A stretch of DNA of 64,000 bases from Afipia sp. (GCA_017308575.1 JAFKEQ010000003.1:496001-560000), one strand, 5' to 3'. Numbered from the stretch's first letter, positions 26,173-35,186 are shown. Numbers and translations are program-made. Notes: generated from the letters alone by a model not told the origin.

Positions 26173-28368
26173 CTAGAAGCTCACTCCGGCTTTTACCAGG
26201 AACATCCGGCCGGGCAGGGGATAGATCGCGTAGGAGCCAGGCGTGGTGGTGCTGGCGATACCGTAGTCATAGTACTGCGCATCCAGCAAATTTATGACTG
26301 CAGCCGACCAGAAGAAACTGTCGTATTTGCCGCTCAGCTTGAGATCGATGGTCGCGTTCGCGCCGATAACCCCCTGAGTGTTGGCCTGATCGTTATCAAG
26401 ACGACGACTGCTCCAGAAACGAGCCGTTGCGTCAAGAACGGCATACTGCTGCCAAATGTTCCACGTGAAGCCTGCGCTGCCCGATATCCGAGAAACCAGG
26501 GGCACGTCCTTGCCGGCATACTGCCCGTCTTCGAACACAGCGCGCGTATAGGCGAAGCCGCCTCTCAACCGGAATGTTTCATTGATCCGTAGCGAAGCCT
26601 GCGTCTCGGATCCATACCGATGGGTCGGATCGAGGTTGTAGTTGAAGAAAGCGGCCGGGTTGTAGTGAATCTCGTTCTTTAGATGCATGTCATAGAAGCT
26701 GCTCTGAATATCCAGCGGGCCGCCATGAATTCGAACGCCGCCCTCGACGTCGTAAGAGGTCTGAGTCTTCAATTCGAAGTTTTGCGGGATCGGGGTATAG
26801 GGCGGAACGCTCAGATACGCGGGCCCTGTAACCACGCGTTCGTCAACGTTTGGGGTACGAAACGCACGAGCGGCTCGTCCGAAGACGGCGAAATTCTCGT
26901 TGAACCGATGTTCGAGGCCGATATGCAGCGCGTGGTTGGTTTCATCCTTGTCGAGTGGCGTAGCCTGCGCTGCAAGTGATCCATATGGAGCGGTCGGATC
27001 ATAATGATCTCGCGCCGAGAGCTTCATCTGCTGGATACGGGCGCCATAGGAGAAATCCGTGCTTGGCATGAGGCCAAGAGTCTGTTGCCAGTAGCCTGCC
27101 ACTGTCTGCTGCGAGAGATTGTAGATGTGGTTCGGCGGATCGAAATACTGTTGGCTGCGGCTCGAGTCGTATTGTGAGTTGTAGTAGTCGATACCCGTGA
27201 GGATGTTAGACGACACACTGCCAAACATGTTTCTCATATTGAGGCGCGGTGTGATCGACCAGGTCTGCAGGTTGGAATTCACGTACGCATACTGCGGGCC
27301 GCCAATATTTGCAGGATCGCCGAAAAAGCCGGATTGCTGGAATTTATTGCGTACACCGCCATCGACAATCAGTTCGGCGCCTGCCCACAAAGATTTGGTA
27401 AATCCGGCTGTGATGCTGTTGCCCTGCTTTTGAGCGTAGTCGAACGGTGTTCGTGTCCCTCTGAGATTGCCGAGCGTGCTGAAGGTCGTAGCACCGTAAT
27501 CGATCGAGTACATATTTCCGAGCGTTCCGGGAAGCCCGAGTTGCTGTCGATCTGCCGCCGCATTCAAGAACGCGGAGAATTCGGGAGTGGTATAGCGGAT
27601 TTCGCCAACGCCACTCTGCTGATCCAGCTTGTTGTTATCCCGGTATCCGTCCGAATGCACGGCGTTGCCGAAGACTGTGGTCGACCATGGACCCTGACTG
27701 GCGCTGAACGAGGCGTTGCCTTCACGCTGTCCGTAAGAGCCGACACCACCTTCGATGCGGCCAGCATAAGGCTTGCCAGTGCCTGCACCTGTTTTCGTAA
27801 CAATGTTGATCACGCCGCCAACGGCGTTGTCGCCGTAGAGGACTGCGCCGCTGTTGCCGCGTGTGATTTCAATGCGTTCGATGGATTGAATCGGGATCGA
27901 AGAGAGATCGACGCCCTGAAGATCTGCTTCGTTGAGGCGCCGGCCGTTAAGGAGAAACAGGGTGTTCGAGGAAGCGAAAGCACCAAACCCGCGAAGATCG
28001 ACCACGCTTCCGGTGCCGTTTACCGCTCCGTACAGCGTTGTGAGCTGAACGCCCGGTGCACTTGCAATGATCTCTTGAATCGTCTGGTTTGGTGCGTGAG
28101 CGATATCTTCCTTGGTGATAACAGTGGTTGAGGCGCCCACAATGCCGATAGTGTTGGTGGAGAGCCCCGTACCGGTGCCGGTGCTGCCGCCAAGCCCGCC
28201 CAACCGCGTCGCATCGACGTTGACAGGAGGCAACTGGCTGGCCGTCTGCGCCATCGCGGGAGCGGCAAGCGCAGTCCCGGCAAGGCATGCCGCCACGAAT
28301 GAAAGGCGCAGCTGCGCCGTTGAGGAATGTCCAAAAAAGAAAATCACGTTGTCGCCCCGCCGATGCAT
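26173..28368 (-). CDS. TonB-dependent outer-membrane receptor, probably for cobalamin
   Basis: About 731 residues from ATG 28368. A signal peptide ends AMAQ, then a likely TonB box (PVNVDAT) and plug domain (residues about 50-155 with TTVITKEDIAHAPNQTIQEI, NGRRLNEADLQG). The rest is a 22-strand barrel ending in the aromatic F of KAGVSF. Related in length and plug to BtuB/FepA receptors. The substrate assignment rests mainly on the cobalamin riboswitch upstream (28549-28756), which would repress it when adenosylcobalamin is plentiful. No btuCDF genes are beside it. Confidence 0.88.
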   Translation of the reverse strand: MHRRGDNVIFFFGHSSTAQLRLSFVAACLAGTALAAPAMAQTASQLPPVNVDATRLGGLGGSTGTGTGLSTNTIGIVGASTTVITKEDIAHAPNQTIQEIIASAPGVQLTTLYGAVNGTGSVVDLRGFGAFASSNTLFLLNGRRLNEADLQGVDLSSIPIQSIERIEITRGNSGAVLYGDNAVGGVINIVTKTGAGTGKPYAGRIEGGVGSYGQREGNASFSASQGPWSTTVFGNAVHSDGYRDNNKLDQQSGVGEIRYTTPEFSAFLNAAADRQQLGLPGTLGNMYSIDYGATTFSTLGNLRGTRTPFDYAQKQGNSITAGFTKSLWAGAELIVDGGVRNKFQQSGFFGDPANIGGPQYAYVNSNLQTWSITPRLNMRNMFGSVSSNILTGIDYYNSQYDSSRSQQYFDPPNHIYNLSQQTVAGYWQQTLGLMPSTDFSYGARIQQMKLSARDHYDPTAPYGSLAAQATPLDKDETNHALHIGLEHRFNENFAVFGRAARAFRTPNVDERVVTGPAYLSVPPYTPIPQNFELKTQTSYDVEGGVRIHGGPLDIQSSFYDMHLKNEIHYNPAAFFNYNLDPTHRYGSETQASLRINETFRLRGGFAYTRAVFEDGQYAGKDVPLVSRISGSAGFTWNIWQQYAVLDATARFWSSRRLDNDQANTQGVIGANATIDLKLSGKYDSFFWSAAVINLLDAQYYDYGIASTTTPGSYAIYPLPGRMFLVKAGVSF

Positions 28369-28404
28369 TGAATCGCGGAGGCGCGGTGAAACACGCGCAG
28401 GCAT

Positions 28405-28548
28405 GACAGCGCGGCGCGTGAGCGCGGCGAACTGCCAGACTTGAGGACACGGGCCATCGGCCGAACCTCCGCAACAGTTACGTCATGTCACCGCTGCGGA
28501 AACGCCGCCCCTTCGCACACCCCGTGCGGCGGAAGGATGACCGGTACA
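28405..28548 (-). promoter_or_regulatory. Leader between riboswitch and receptor start
   Basis: On the minus strand this contains a CGCCGC...GCGGCG pairing followed by TTT (about 28496-28525). It could be the terminator or sequestering stem of the riboswitch expression platform. No gene is seen in it. Confidence 0.35.
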
Positions 28549-28756
28549 GGCAGGTCTCCTGGCTCGCGGATCGTCACCGTTGTCCGCCTTCCCAAGCCCG
28601 GCTTGATCGCCTTCGCTCAGTGGCATCGTGGACAACGGCTCACCGCTGACAGTTGCGGGGGCAGCTTCGGAATGGCCGCGAGATGTGTGGACAGATCGCC
28701 ACGCAGCCCTGCGGCGGCACCGAATTCCCTATTGGCCAGCTTGCGCTGGCACCTGT
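28549..28756 (-). promoter_or_regulatory. Cobalamin (adenosylcobalamin) riboswitch
   Basis: Read on the minus strand, conserved parts occur in order: AGGTGCC (28749-28755), AATAGGGAA...CGGTGC, GCTGCCCCCGCAACTGT (28649-28665), GCCACTG, GGGAAGGCG, and the B12 box AGCCAGGAGACCTGCC (28549-28564). This order and these blocks define the cobalamin riboswitch. The TonB receptor begins 180 bases downstream on the same strand, so the switch should control it. Confidence 0.93.
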
Positions 28757-28851
28757 GCCGTGGTCCCAATCAAGCGGCGGTGATTTGCCTTGTCAATGCC
28801 ACAATGCCTAAGAAACCCAGTGTGATACCCAAGGCCACGGACTTCATCCGG

Positions 28852-29283
28852 ATGCGTTGCAAATTGGTGACATCTGCGCGGATTGCCGCACTTTTCCTGT
28901 CGATGCTGGTAGCCGGCTGCGCCGGCGGCGGGGACAACGAAGGTCTGTCCTACACCGCGGATCGCGGCGTGGAGAATCAGCCATATCCCGCGAACTATCG
29001 CGCGGAACTGCTGGCCTTCCTGCGCACTTATCTGAACGATCCGCGCGGGGTGCGCGAGGCGGTGATTGCGGAGCCGGCGCAGAAGAAAGTCGGCGGCCGC
29101 CTGCGTTATGTGGTTTGCATGCGCTTCAATGCGCGCGGAACGGATGGGGCCTATAACGGGGCGAAACAGCGCAGCGCGATGTATGTCGATGGCCGGTTCG
29201 ACCGGATCATCGAGAATGCCGACGAACTCTGTCAGGGCGCGGCCTATGCCGCGTTTCCGGAGATCGAGAAGCTGACGCGCTGA
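28852..29283 (+). CDS. Predicted lipoprotein, function unknown
   Basis: About 143 residues from ATG 28852; ATG 28804 is an alternative. The N-terminus is a lipoprotein signal (ARIAALFLSMLVAGC) with lipobox LVAGC and Gly-Gly-Gly-Asp after the Cys. The mature part (NYRAELLAFLRTYLNDPRGVREAVIAEP ... RYVVCMRFNARG) is conserved in this bacterial group as a hypothetical protein. Its promoter region overlaps the cobalamin riboswitch on the opposite strand. 22 bases before the tspO-like gene, so probably an operon. Confidence 0.75.
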   Translation: MRCKLVTSARIAALFLSMLVAGCAGGGDNEGLSYTADRGVENQPYPANYRAELLAFLRTYLNDPRGVREAVIAEPAQKKVGGRLRYVVCMRFNARGTDGAYNGAKQRSAMYVDGRFDRIIENADELCQGAAYAAFPEIEKLTR

Positions 29284-29305
29284 GGCGTATATCGAAGAGG
29301 GCACG

Positions 29306-29776
29306 ATGAAGTCACTGGGACGGCTGGTCCTTTGTCTCTTGCTATGTCTCGGCGTCGGCCTGCTTGAATCCGTCGTGACGCGGCCGGAAATCGCAACGTG
29401 GTATGCGGCACTCGCCAAGCCGCCGTGGACGCCGCCGCCGTTCGTGTTTCCGATCGCATGGACGATTCTTTACGTCCTCATGGCCGTGAGCCTGTGGCGG
29501 CTGTGGGATCGTGCCGCTCCATCTGCTGCACGCAGATCCGCGATTACATGGTTCCTGATTCAGCTCGCGCTGAACGCCGCGTGGTCGCCGGTGTTTTTCG
29601 GCTGGCATGCGACGCGCGCTGCGCTTGTTGTGATCGTCGCTCTGTTCTTCGCCATCGTCATGACCATGATCGCGACATCGCGCGCCGACAAGCCAGCGTC
29701 ATGGCTGCTCGCGCCGTATCTGGCCTGGGTCGCCTACGCGACCACGCTCAATGCGGGCGTGGTCGCGATGAACTGA
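29306..29776 (+). CDS. TspO/MBR-family membrane protein
   Basis: 156 residues with five predicted helices. WYAALAKPPWTPPPFVFPIAWTILYVLMA is the TspO signature with the conserved PPW and the WxxxY region; NAAWSPVFF and LNAGVVAMN complete it. TspO proteins bind tetrapyrroles (porphyrins) and cholesterol-like ligands and act in stress or tetrapyrrole homeostasis in the membrane. Position next to the cobalamin-regulated receptor is suggestive since cobalamin is also a tetrapyrrole derivative, but that link is inference. Confidence 0.9.
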   Translation: MKSLGRLVLCLLLCLGVGLLESVVTRPEIATWYAALAKPPWTPPPFVFPIAWTILYVLMAVSLWRLWDRAAPSAARRSAITWFLIQLALNAAWSPVFFGWHATRAALVVIVALFFAIVMTMIATSRADKPASWLLAPYLAWVAYATTLNAGVVAMN

Positions 29777-29783
29777 GCGCTTA

Positions 29784-31010
29784 TTACGAGAAGTGCGCCG
29801 CGATGGCGTCGAAACCTCGCCGCCACAGATGCACCAGATCGAGGTCGATGGGCAGGGCCTCGGCAGCCATGCGCACCATCACAAGACCGGTCGGCGGATC
29901 GATATAGACATACTGGCCATGGATGCCGACGCACATCAGCGTCCGCCGTTTGCGATCGACCTGATAGAACTTGCTGCGATAGCTGCCGCCGGGAAACAGC
30001 GCGGCGAAATCTCCGCGGGCCCAGGCCTCGGGGTCGCCGTTGTCATTGATGTCGTCGATCCACCAGCCCGGCACCACCTGCCTGCCGTTGGCGACGCCGC
30101 GCTGCCGGATCATTTCGCCGAAGCGGGCGAGGTCACGCGGCGCGACGCAGATGCCGCCCGCCGCGCGCATCGCGCCTTCCGCGTCGAGGGTGACATAGGC
30201 ATCGACCTCCGCGCCGAGCGGCTTCCAGAGATGGTCGCTCAGGAGATCGGCCAGCGCGCGGCCCGCGGCGCGCTCGTAAACCCAGCCGAGCAGGTCGGTG
30301 TTGGTCGAGACATAATGGAATGTGTGGCCGTGCTCCTTGCCGTCGGGTTTCTGGATGGCGAGGAATTCGCGGAGTTGCATCGCGCTCTGGCCGGGCTTGA
30401 TGACATCCCAGCCGACCGCGCGGCGATACCGCGCCACGTCGCCATCGGGATCAAGGTAGTCCTCGACAAAGGAAATGCCGACCGACATGTCGAGCAGATG
30501 GCGAACGGTGCAGCCGCCATAGACCGAGGACGACACCTCAGGCACGTAATCGGTCACCGGACGGTCCGGATTCAGAAGGTCTTTATCCGCGAGAATGCCG
30601 CCGAGCGCGCCGCAGATCGATTTGCTCACCGAAAACACGATGTGGGGCGTGAGCCCGTCCATGCCGCTCGCATACCATTCGGACAGGATGCGCCCCTCGC
30701 GCATCACGATGAATCCGTGAGTATGAGTGGCGTGAAGCGCCTCGCGCAATGTAGTGGACGTGCTGCGCACGCCTTCAAAGGCGATATGGCCCAGTTCGAT
30801 CGGTGAACTGTGCAGTGGCGAGGGCTGCCTTGATGCCGCGATGTTCGCTGTCGGCAACAGGCGGCGGACGTTCTGAAAGCTCCAGTCGTTCGATGGGCGC
30901 GTTCGCCAGTTCGCGAGCGTCACAAGCTTGTCGGGCGCAGGCGGAAATTCGGTCATGAGATGCTTGTCAGGACTGTTCTTAAGACTCTTGGCGGTCATTT
31001 TCGTTGTCAT
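29784..31010 (-). CDS. Serine hydrolase, beta-lactamase/class C fold
   Basis: 408 residues from ATG 31010. The nucleophile motif SVSK at 127-130 (VFSVSKSICGALGG) is the S-x-x-K of class C beta-lactamases and related esterases; YVSTNTDLLGW supplies the Y-x-N-like element. No signal peptide, so the protein is probably cytoplasmic and not a classical beta-lactamase. Similar to 6-aminohexanoate-dimer hydrolase-type esterases. The stop is seven bases beyond the end of the convergent tspO-like gene. Confidence 0.85.
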   Translation of the reverse strand: MTTKMTAKSLKNSPDKHLMTEFPPAPDKLVTLANWRTRPSNDWSFQNVRRLLPTANIAASRQPSPLHSSPIELGHIAFEGVRSTSTTLREALHATHTHGFIVMREGRILSEWYASGMDGLTPHIVFSVSKSICGALGGILADKDLLNPDRPVTDYVPEVSSSVYGGCTVRHLLDMSVGISFVEDYLDPDGDVARYRRAVGWDVIKPGQSAMQLREFLAIQKPDGKEHGHTFHYVSTNTDLLGWVYERAAGRALADLLSDHLWKPLGAEVDAYVTLDAEGAMRAAGGICVAPRDLARFGEMIRQRGVANGRQVVPGWWIDDINDNGDPEAWARGDFAALFPGGSYRSKFYQVDRKRRTLMCVGIHGQYVYIDPPTGLVMVRMAAEALPIDLDLVHLWRRGFDAIAAHFS

Positions 31011-31179
31011 GGCGGTCTCTGCTTGAGGAATGCCAAGACATTGTGCCCGCAAATCGCCGCATGACTACATGCGGCGCACAATCCCGGAGAGAATCGGACT
31101 CGAAAAATACGAACTGGCAAGGGGACTCGCGAAAAACAATGCACGAGACTCTTCAGGGCGCGCGCGTTCAAATCTCGCC

Positions 31180-31299
31180 ATGAGCAAAATGATTCTCAAA
31201 TTGGCTCCCACCGAATACTCCGCCGTCGACACGCTGCTTGTCGTGACGCTGGCCGTTGGTGCGGTGGTGAACGCTTGGTGCCTCAGCGCCTACTTCTGA
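31180..31299 (+). CDS. Possible small membrane protein
   Basis: 39 codons, MSKMILKLAPTEYSAVDTLL followed by a hydrophobic stretch (VVTLAVGAVVNAWCLSAYF). One transmembrane helix would be formed. No strong ribosome-binding site is visible and the frame extends upstream to 31030 in a region without coding character. Held at low confidence because short hydrophobic frames occur by chance. Confidence 0.3.
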   Translation: MSKMILKLAPTEYSAVDTLLVVTLAVGAVVNAWCLSAYF

Positions 31300-31344
31300 C
31301 GCTGCAGCTTCATGCTGCGCGCGATTCGGAGCGTGCCGGCGCAT

Positions 31345-31379
31345 GAAAAAAGCCGAATCGGTTCGAAAACCGATCCGGC
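31345..31379 (-). terminator. Rho-independent terminator of the PRC-barrel gene
   Basis: Stem GCCGGATCGGTT/AACCGATTCGGC on the minus strand followed by TTTTTT (31345-31350 on the plus strand read AAAAAA). Confidence 0.85.
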
Positions 31380-31421
31380 CATTTGCTTCAGATCGCCGGA
31401 AAGACGATCAGACGCGTTCGC

Positions 31422-31973
31422 TTAGTTGTAATCCGAATATTTGAACGCAGGCATCGCCTTCAACTCGTCCTTGGTGCCGCTCATCACGGCATGGTCCGGA
31501 TACCAGTTGTCCTTCGTCGCTGTCGCCGACTTTGTCGCGGTGCTGGTCGTCGCTGCGCCGGTGGTTGTGCCCGCCGAAGGCGACATGCCGGGTGCGGCCG
31601 GCGTGCGGTCAGCCGAGGCCGAACGAACCGGTTCGTTGACCCATTTCAGCTTGTCGAACGAGACGGCGATGTCGTGCTGGCCCATGCCGAGGAATCCGCC
31701 GACGCCAACAACGACTGCGTTGATCTTGCCGGTATTGTCGACAAGGATTTCGCTGATGTCGCCGAGCTTCTCGTTGGAGTCGTTATAGACCGCAAGTCCC
31801 ACGAGCTTCGATGCGCGCCAGTTGCCCTTCAGGTTCTGCTGCACCGTTGTGGTGGTGGTTGTCGTCGTCGCTGCGGGCGTGGGCGATGCGGGAGTAGTTG
31901 CCGTCTGCGCGAACGCCGCGCCGCCAGCCAGCGCAGTTCCCAGCAACGCAGTCGCCATATACTTCGCAATCAT
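31422..31973 (-). CDS. Exported PRC-barrel domain protein
   Basis: 183 residues. Signal peptide (MIAKYMATALLGTALAGGAAFA), then a Thr-rich linker with a run of eight threonines (about residues 36-43), and a PRC-barrel core (WRASKLVGLAVYNDSNEKLGDISEILVDNTGKINAVVVGVG). The tail is Thr/Ala-rich and low-complexity. PRC-barrels stabilise or organise RNA-processing and photosynthetic reaction-centre complexes in other contexts, but the exported type in alphaproteobacteria has no settled role. Confidence 0.85.
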   Translation of the reverse strand: MIAKYMATALLGTALAGGAAFAQTATTPASPTPAATTTTTTTTVQQNLKGNWRASKLVGLAVYNDSNEKLGDISEILVDNTGKINAVVVGVGGFLGMGQHDIAVSFDKLKWVNEPVRSASADRTPAAPGMSPSAGTTTGAATTSTATKSATATKDNWYPDHAVMSGTKDELKAMPAFKYSDYN

Positions 31974-32058
31974 CGGATTCTCCTTTCAATCGGTTGTTGA
32001 AACTGGAGAACCGAAAGCGCCCGGTTATGTTCCGGGAACTAGACGCCAATCCGCCGCG

Positions 32059-32268
32059 TCAATTTAGCAGATGGGAAGGCACTTTTTCTGCAAGTTGCGG
32101 AACCCCGTTCAGCCGCATCGCCGCCTGCAGATGCTGCAGTTCGGCTTCGAGATATTCGTTCGCTGCGAGCAGCGCCTTCAGCGCGCCGCGGGTGTCGCCA
32201 TCACACTGCGCGATGACGTCATCAAGCGCGTTTTCATAGCGGTCGTCATGTCGCTTGGAAAAACTCAT
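32059..32268 (-). CDS. Small conserved protein, function unknown
   Basis: 69 residues from ATG 32268 (preceded by GAGGACGATC): MSFSKRHDDRYENALDDVIAQ... followed by a helical, charged stretch (ANEYLEAELQHLQAAMRLNG). It looks soluble and mostly alpha-helical. I do not recognise a family. Alone, between the PRC-barrel gene and tRNA-Thr. Confidence 0.55.
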   Translation of the reverse strand: MSFSKRHDDRYENALDDVIAQCDGDTRGALKALLAANEYLEAELQHLQAAMRLNGVPQLAEKVPSHLLN

Positions 32269-32479
32269 GATCGTCCTCATCTGGATTTGCCTTGAATCGC
32301 TCTCTACCTGCGCGAGCAACGGTGACGAGAGGGTGACTGTTCCAAGGCAGGACAGCTTATCCTCGCAATTCACAGGCGCTTGCGGGATTTCCAGAGAGTG
32401 AGCAGGCGTTTTCCGGCGGGCGCGGCGAGGTCGCGCAACCGATCCGGAGCCGGGATATCCGCGCCGAAATGAGCGAAAA

Positions 32480-32554
32480 TGGTGCCGGTTGAGAGGATTG
32501 AACTCCCGACCTTCGGTTTACAAAACCGCTGCTCTACCGCTGAGCTAAACCGGC
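32480..32554 (-). tRNA. tRNA-Thr (anticodon TGT)
   Basis: 75 bases with CCA encoded. Acceptor GCCGGTT pairs with AACCGGC; TAGCTCAGCGGTAGAGCA D-arm; anticodon loop TTTGTAA; T-arm GTTCAAT. All four stems fold. It reads ACA codons. There is no gene closely in front, so it has its own promoter. Confidence 0.96.
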
Positions 32555-32778
32555 GCGGGGCCACTGCTACCAGCGCCGCAGCGCCGGGACAAGACCACTG
32601 ACTCCCTGAATCCGGCCTTGCCGTGAGATGCCGGCTTTCCAAAACCTTATCGAAACACCTCGCAATTGAACGGGAGCCGAAGCTTGCACGTTAGGCTTAC
32701 CGAACGATTGGATCGAGGCTTTAACGCCTGCAAAGGGCTCCAGGCCTAAGATGGCAGCCTCATTTGGGATGGTTCTTC

Positions 32779-33252
32779 ATGCGCGTGGCATTGGCACTGG
32801 CATTTTCGATGGCGGCCAGCGTGGCGGCGACAGCCGGCACCGGCCCCTTGATCGTTATCCCGGGAAAGCCCGGGGTTCCCGTCATCATCAACGGCCGCGA
32901 TGCGTCCTACGCCGTGGTCGAGGGGGAGTGGGGCCTCGCCAAGCACTTCAAGAACGCGGATCGCGTCTATGGCGCGTACGATCGTGCTCCGCCTCCGGAG
33001 GTTGGCCACTACTATCCAAGCGCGGGGCGCACCCCCGGTTACGGCCGCGTGGAAATCGAGCCTCCGGCCAACCGGGCATTGCCGCAGCCGGCGGAGGGCT
33101 ACAGCCGCTCGTGGTCCGCGCAATCGGCGCCGCCCATGCCGCAGCCGCAATATCAGGTGCCGGATTATCCGCCGCCGATCATCGAAGCACCGCGGCCGGG
33201 GCCGCGACCGAGCTACCGGCCCAATGGTTTCCGGCCGGATCTGAAGAAATAG
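32779..33252 (+). CDS. Exported proline-rich protein, function unknown
   Basis: 157 residues from ATG 32779. A signal peptide (MRVALALAFSMAASVAATA) precedes a short conserved segment (LIVIPGKPGVPVIINGRDASYAVVEGEWGLAKHFKN) and a long Pro-rich C-terminal half (QPQYQVPDYPPPIIEAPRP). The last third is disordered. No family recognised. The next gene (33289) follows 36 bases later and may be in the same transcript; both are exported and low-complexity. Confidence 0.7.
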   Translation: MRVALALAFSMAASVAATAGTGPLIVIPGKPGVPVIINGRDASYAVVEGEWGLAKHFKNADRVYGAYDRAPPPEVGHYYPSAGRTPGYGRVEIEPPANRALPQPAEGYSRSWSAQSAPPMPQPQYQVPDYPPPIIEAPRPGPRPSYRPNGFRPDLKK

Positions 33253-33288
33253 GCACAATCAAAACAAAGACCTCAACAGGAGAGAGTG

Positions 33289-33864
33289 ATGCGTAACAGG
33301 ATTGCGGGACTGATTGCGGGAGTGGCGTTTGCCGCTACCATGGCAGTGACGTCAGCGCCGGCACAGGCCTGCGCATGGACCGATCCGTGCGGCGGCTATG
33401 GCGCCCGCTACAGCTATTATAACTACGAGGGATGCGGTTACGGTCACGGCGGCTGCGGTGTGCGTGAACGTCTGCCGGTACCGGATGCCTACCAGCGCTA
33501 TGCCGGCCCACAATATTACTGGGTCAACCAGGGGCCGACCTACACTGGTCCCGGCAATTTCGCGCCGGTGCCGACTTATCAGGAGCGCGCCGTGCTTGGA
33601 TCGCGCTATTACGGCCGGCCTTATCGCTACCGTTATGACGGCGGTCCTTACGGCAATGCCACCAGCCATTACTACGACGGCGCTATGGTGCAGGGACCGG
33701 CCGTGTACACGTACCGTTTCCGCCGCCACCACCACGCTCATCGGACCCATGTCCGCCCGCATCGCAGCGCGCCGAAGTACTATTACACCCAGCGCTCCTC
33801 CGGCTATGCGATGGCCCATGGGCCGCGCGCGCATCATGTGAAGCCGCGTTATACCAAGCACTGA
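33289..33864 (+). CDS. Exported Tyr/His/Gly-rich protein
   Basis: 191 residues from ATG 33289 (AGGAGAGAG upstream). Signal peptide ending AQA (residues 25-27), then a mature part rich in Y, H, G, R (GARYSYYNYEGCGYGHGGCG, FRRHHHAHRTHVRPHRS). It belongs to the low-complexity exported proteins of this genus; function unknown. Ends at a strong terminator. Confidence 0.65.
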   Translation: MRNRIAGLIAGVAFAATMAVTSAPAQACAWTDPCGGYGARYSYYNYEGCGYGHGGCGVRERLPVPDAYQRYAGPQYYWVNQGPTYTGPGNFAPVPTYQERAVLGSRYYGRPYRYRYDGGPYGNATSHYYDGAMVQGPAVYTYRFRRHHHAHRTHVRPHRSAPKYYYTQRSSGYAMAHGPRAHHVKPRYTKH

Positions 33865-33888
33865 GTTTCTGTTCGGCCTGAAAGCAAA

Positions 33889-33923
33889 GCGCCGTCCGCG
33901 TGAATGCGGGCGGCGTTTTCTTT
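33889..33923 (+). terminator. Rho-independent terminator
   Basis: Stem GCGCCGtCCGC/GCGGgCGGCG followed by TTTTCTTT, after the Tyr/His-rich gene and before the end of the convergent rlmB-like gene. Confidence 0.8.
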
Positions 33924-33942
33924 CCAGGCTAACCGAACGATC

Positions 33943-34878
33943 TCAACTCATCAGGCCGAGACGGCTGCTGCCGATATAGAGCGCGAGCGCGGCGGCGTTC
34001 GAGACATTGAGGCTCTTGATCTCGCCAGGCATGTCCATGCGGGCGACGACGCTGCAGGTTTCGCGCGTGAGCTGCCGGAGGCCTTTGCCTTCCGCGCCCA
34101 GCACCAGGGCGAGCGGAGCCTGCAACGGCACCGCGCTGAGATTTTCGGTGCCCTCGCTGTCGAGGCCGACGGTCATGAAACCGATCTCGTTCATTTCCGT
34201 CAGCGCACGCGCCAGATTCTGCACGCTCACGATCGGCACCAGTTCGAGCGCGCCGGAAGCCGACTTGGCCAGTACGCCGGTCGCCTCGGGGCTGTGGCGT
34301 GCGGTGGTCACGATCGCCTTCACATCGAAGGCGGCTGCCGAACGCAGGATGGCTCCGACATTGTGCGGGTCGGTGATCTGGTCGAGCACCAGCACGATGC
34401 CGTTCTTGGGCAACGTATCGAGGTGCGGCGAGGGCAGGGCATCGGTCTCGGCCAGAAGGCCCTGATGCACGGCATCCGGGCCGAGGCGGCGGTCGATATC
34501 GCCCGGCCGGACGATCTCCGGCGAAATACGCGTGTCGATCTTTTCCTCGGCGAGCCTGCGGGCGGCATTTTCGGTCAGGAACAGCTTGCGGAAGCGGCGC
34601 TTGGGATTGGCCAGCGCCAAGGTGACCGTGTGCCAGCCATAAAGAATCACGGGGCCGTCGCCGGCTGTTTCGCCGCGATCGCGGCGGGCCGGCCGCCCGC
34701 CCTGAGGTTTGCCCTTGCGCTTTTCCCAGGATTTTTCCCCCCGGGGTTTGTTGCCCCAAGGCCTGTCACCTTGAGGTTTGTCTCCCCGTGGCCCGTCACG
34801 GCGGCTCTGATCCCGGTCATGACCGCGTCCGCCTGTTTTGGGGCCTCTGGAAGGGGGTGTTCGCTCTCGATCGCTCAT
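33943..34878 (-). CDS. rlmB: 23S rRNA 2'-O-ribose methyltransferase (RlmB/TrmH family)
   Basis: 311 residues. The N-terminal 60 residues are a charged, disordered tail (repeats of PRGDKPQGDRPWGN type). Then an RNA-binding substrate domain (ILYGWHTVTLALANPKRR) and a SPOUT trefoil-knot methyltransferase domain: VLDQITDPHNVGAILRSAAAF (motif 1) and LVLGAEGKGLRQLTRETC / DMPGEIKSLNVSNAAALALY (motifs 2 and 3). It methylates a ribose, most likely G2251 of 23S rRNA as in RlmB, using SAM. The long basic N-terminus is a feature of this genus. Confidence 0.92.
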   Translation of the reverse strand: MSDRERTPPSRGPKTGGRGHDRDQSRRDGPRGDKPQGDRPWGNKPRGEKSWEKRKGKPQGGRPARRDRGETAGDGPVILYGWHTVTLALANPKRRFRKLFLTENAARRLAEEKIDTRISPEIVRPGDIDRRLGPDAVHQGLLAETDALPSPHLDTLPKNGIVLVLDQITDPHNVGAILRSAAAFDVKAIVTTARHSPEATGVLAKSASGALELVPIVSVQNLARALTEMNEIGFMTVGLDSEGTENLSAVPLQAPLALVLGAEGKGLRQLTRETCSVVARMDMPGEIKSLNVSNAAALALYIGSSRLGLMS

Positions 34879-35053
34879 GCGGCGCTTGTCCCATGCGGCT
34901 GGAATAATGGCAATTTCCCTCCGGGAACGATTGTGCGGGAATTGTCATATTTATCCCGGCCTTGGTTGACTTTACCCCAGTGCTTCGCCCATAAACGCGC
35001 CGACCAGACACCCGTTAGCGGGTTGTCTTTCTCCGTCATCCATGGCCGTCGAG

Positions 35054-35069
35054 CCGCCCTTTCGGGCGG
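35054..35069. terminator. Hairpin upstream of tRNA-Tyr
   Basis: CCGCCC, loop TTTC, GGGCGG then TTTGG. Orientation unclear; it may separate tRNA-Tyr from transcription coming from the left. Confidence 0.4.
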
Positions 35070-35095
35070 TTTGGAGTGCCCGATGGCGCGGAAAC

Positions 35096-35181
35096 GGGGG
35101 AGTGTCCCGAGTGGCAAAGGGAGCTGACTGTAAATCAGCCGCCGTATGGCTTCGAAGGTTCGAGTCCTTCTTCCCCCACCA
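35096..35181 (+). tRNA. tRNA-Tyr (anticodon GTA)
   Basis: 86 bases with CCA. Acceptor GGGGGAG / TTCCCCC, anticodon loop containing GTA (TGACTGTAAATCA), and a long variable arm (CCGCCGTATGGCTTC) typical of class II tRNA-Tyr. It reads UAU/UAC. Confidence 0.96.
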
Positions 35182-35186
35182 GATTG

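Noticed and set aside
28441..28851. N-terminal extension of the lipoprotein frame through the riboswitch
   Set aside because: This part is the antisense of a conserved cobalamin riboswitch, and the lipoprotein signal sits at 28852.
29784..31010. Beta-lactamase (antibiotic resistance)
   Set aside because: No signal peptide and no class C KTG/YxN pattern beyond the SxxK; esterase-type hydrolase is the safer call. The same holds for the protein at 50763.
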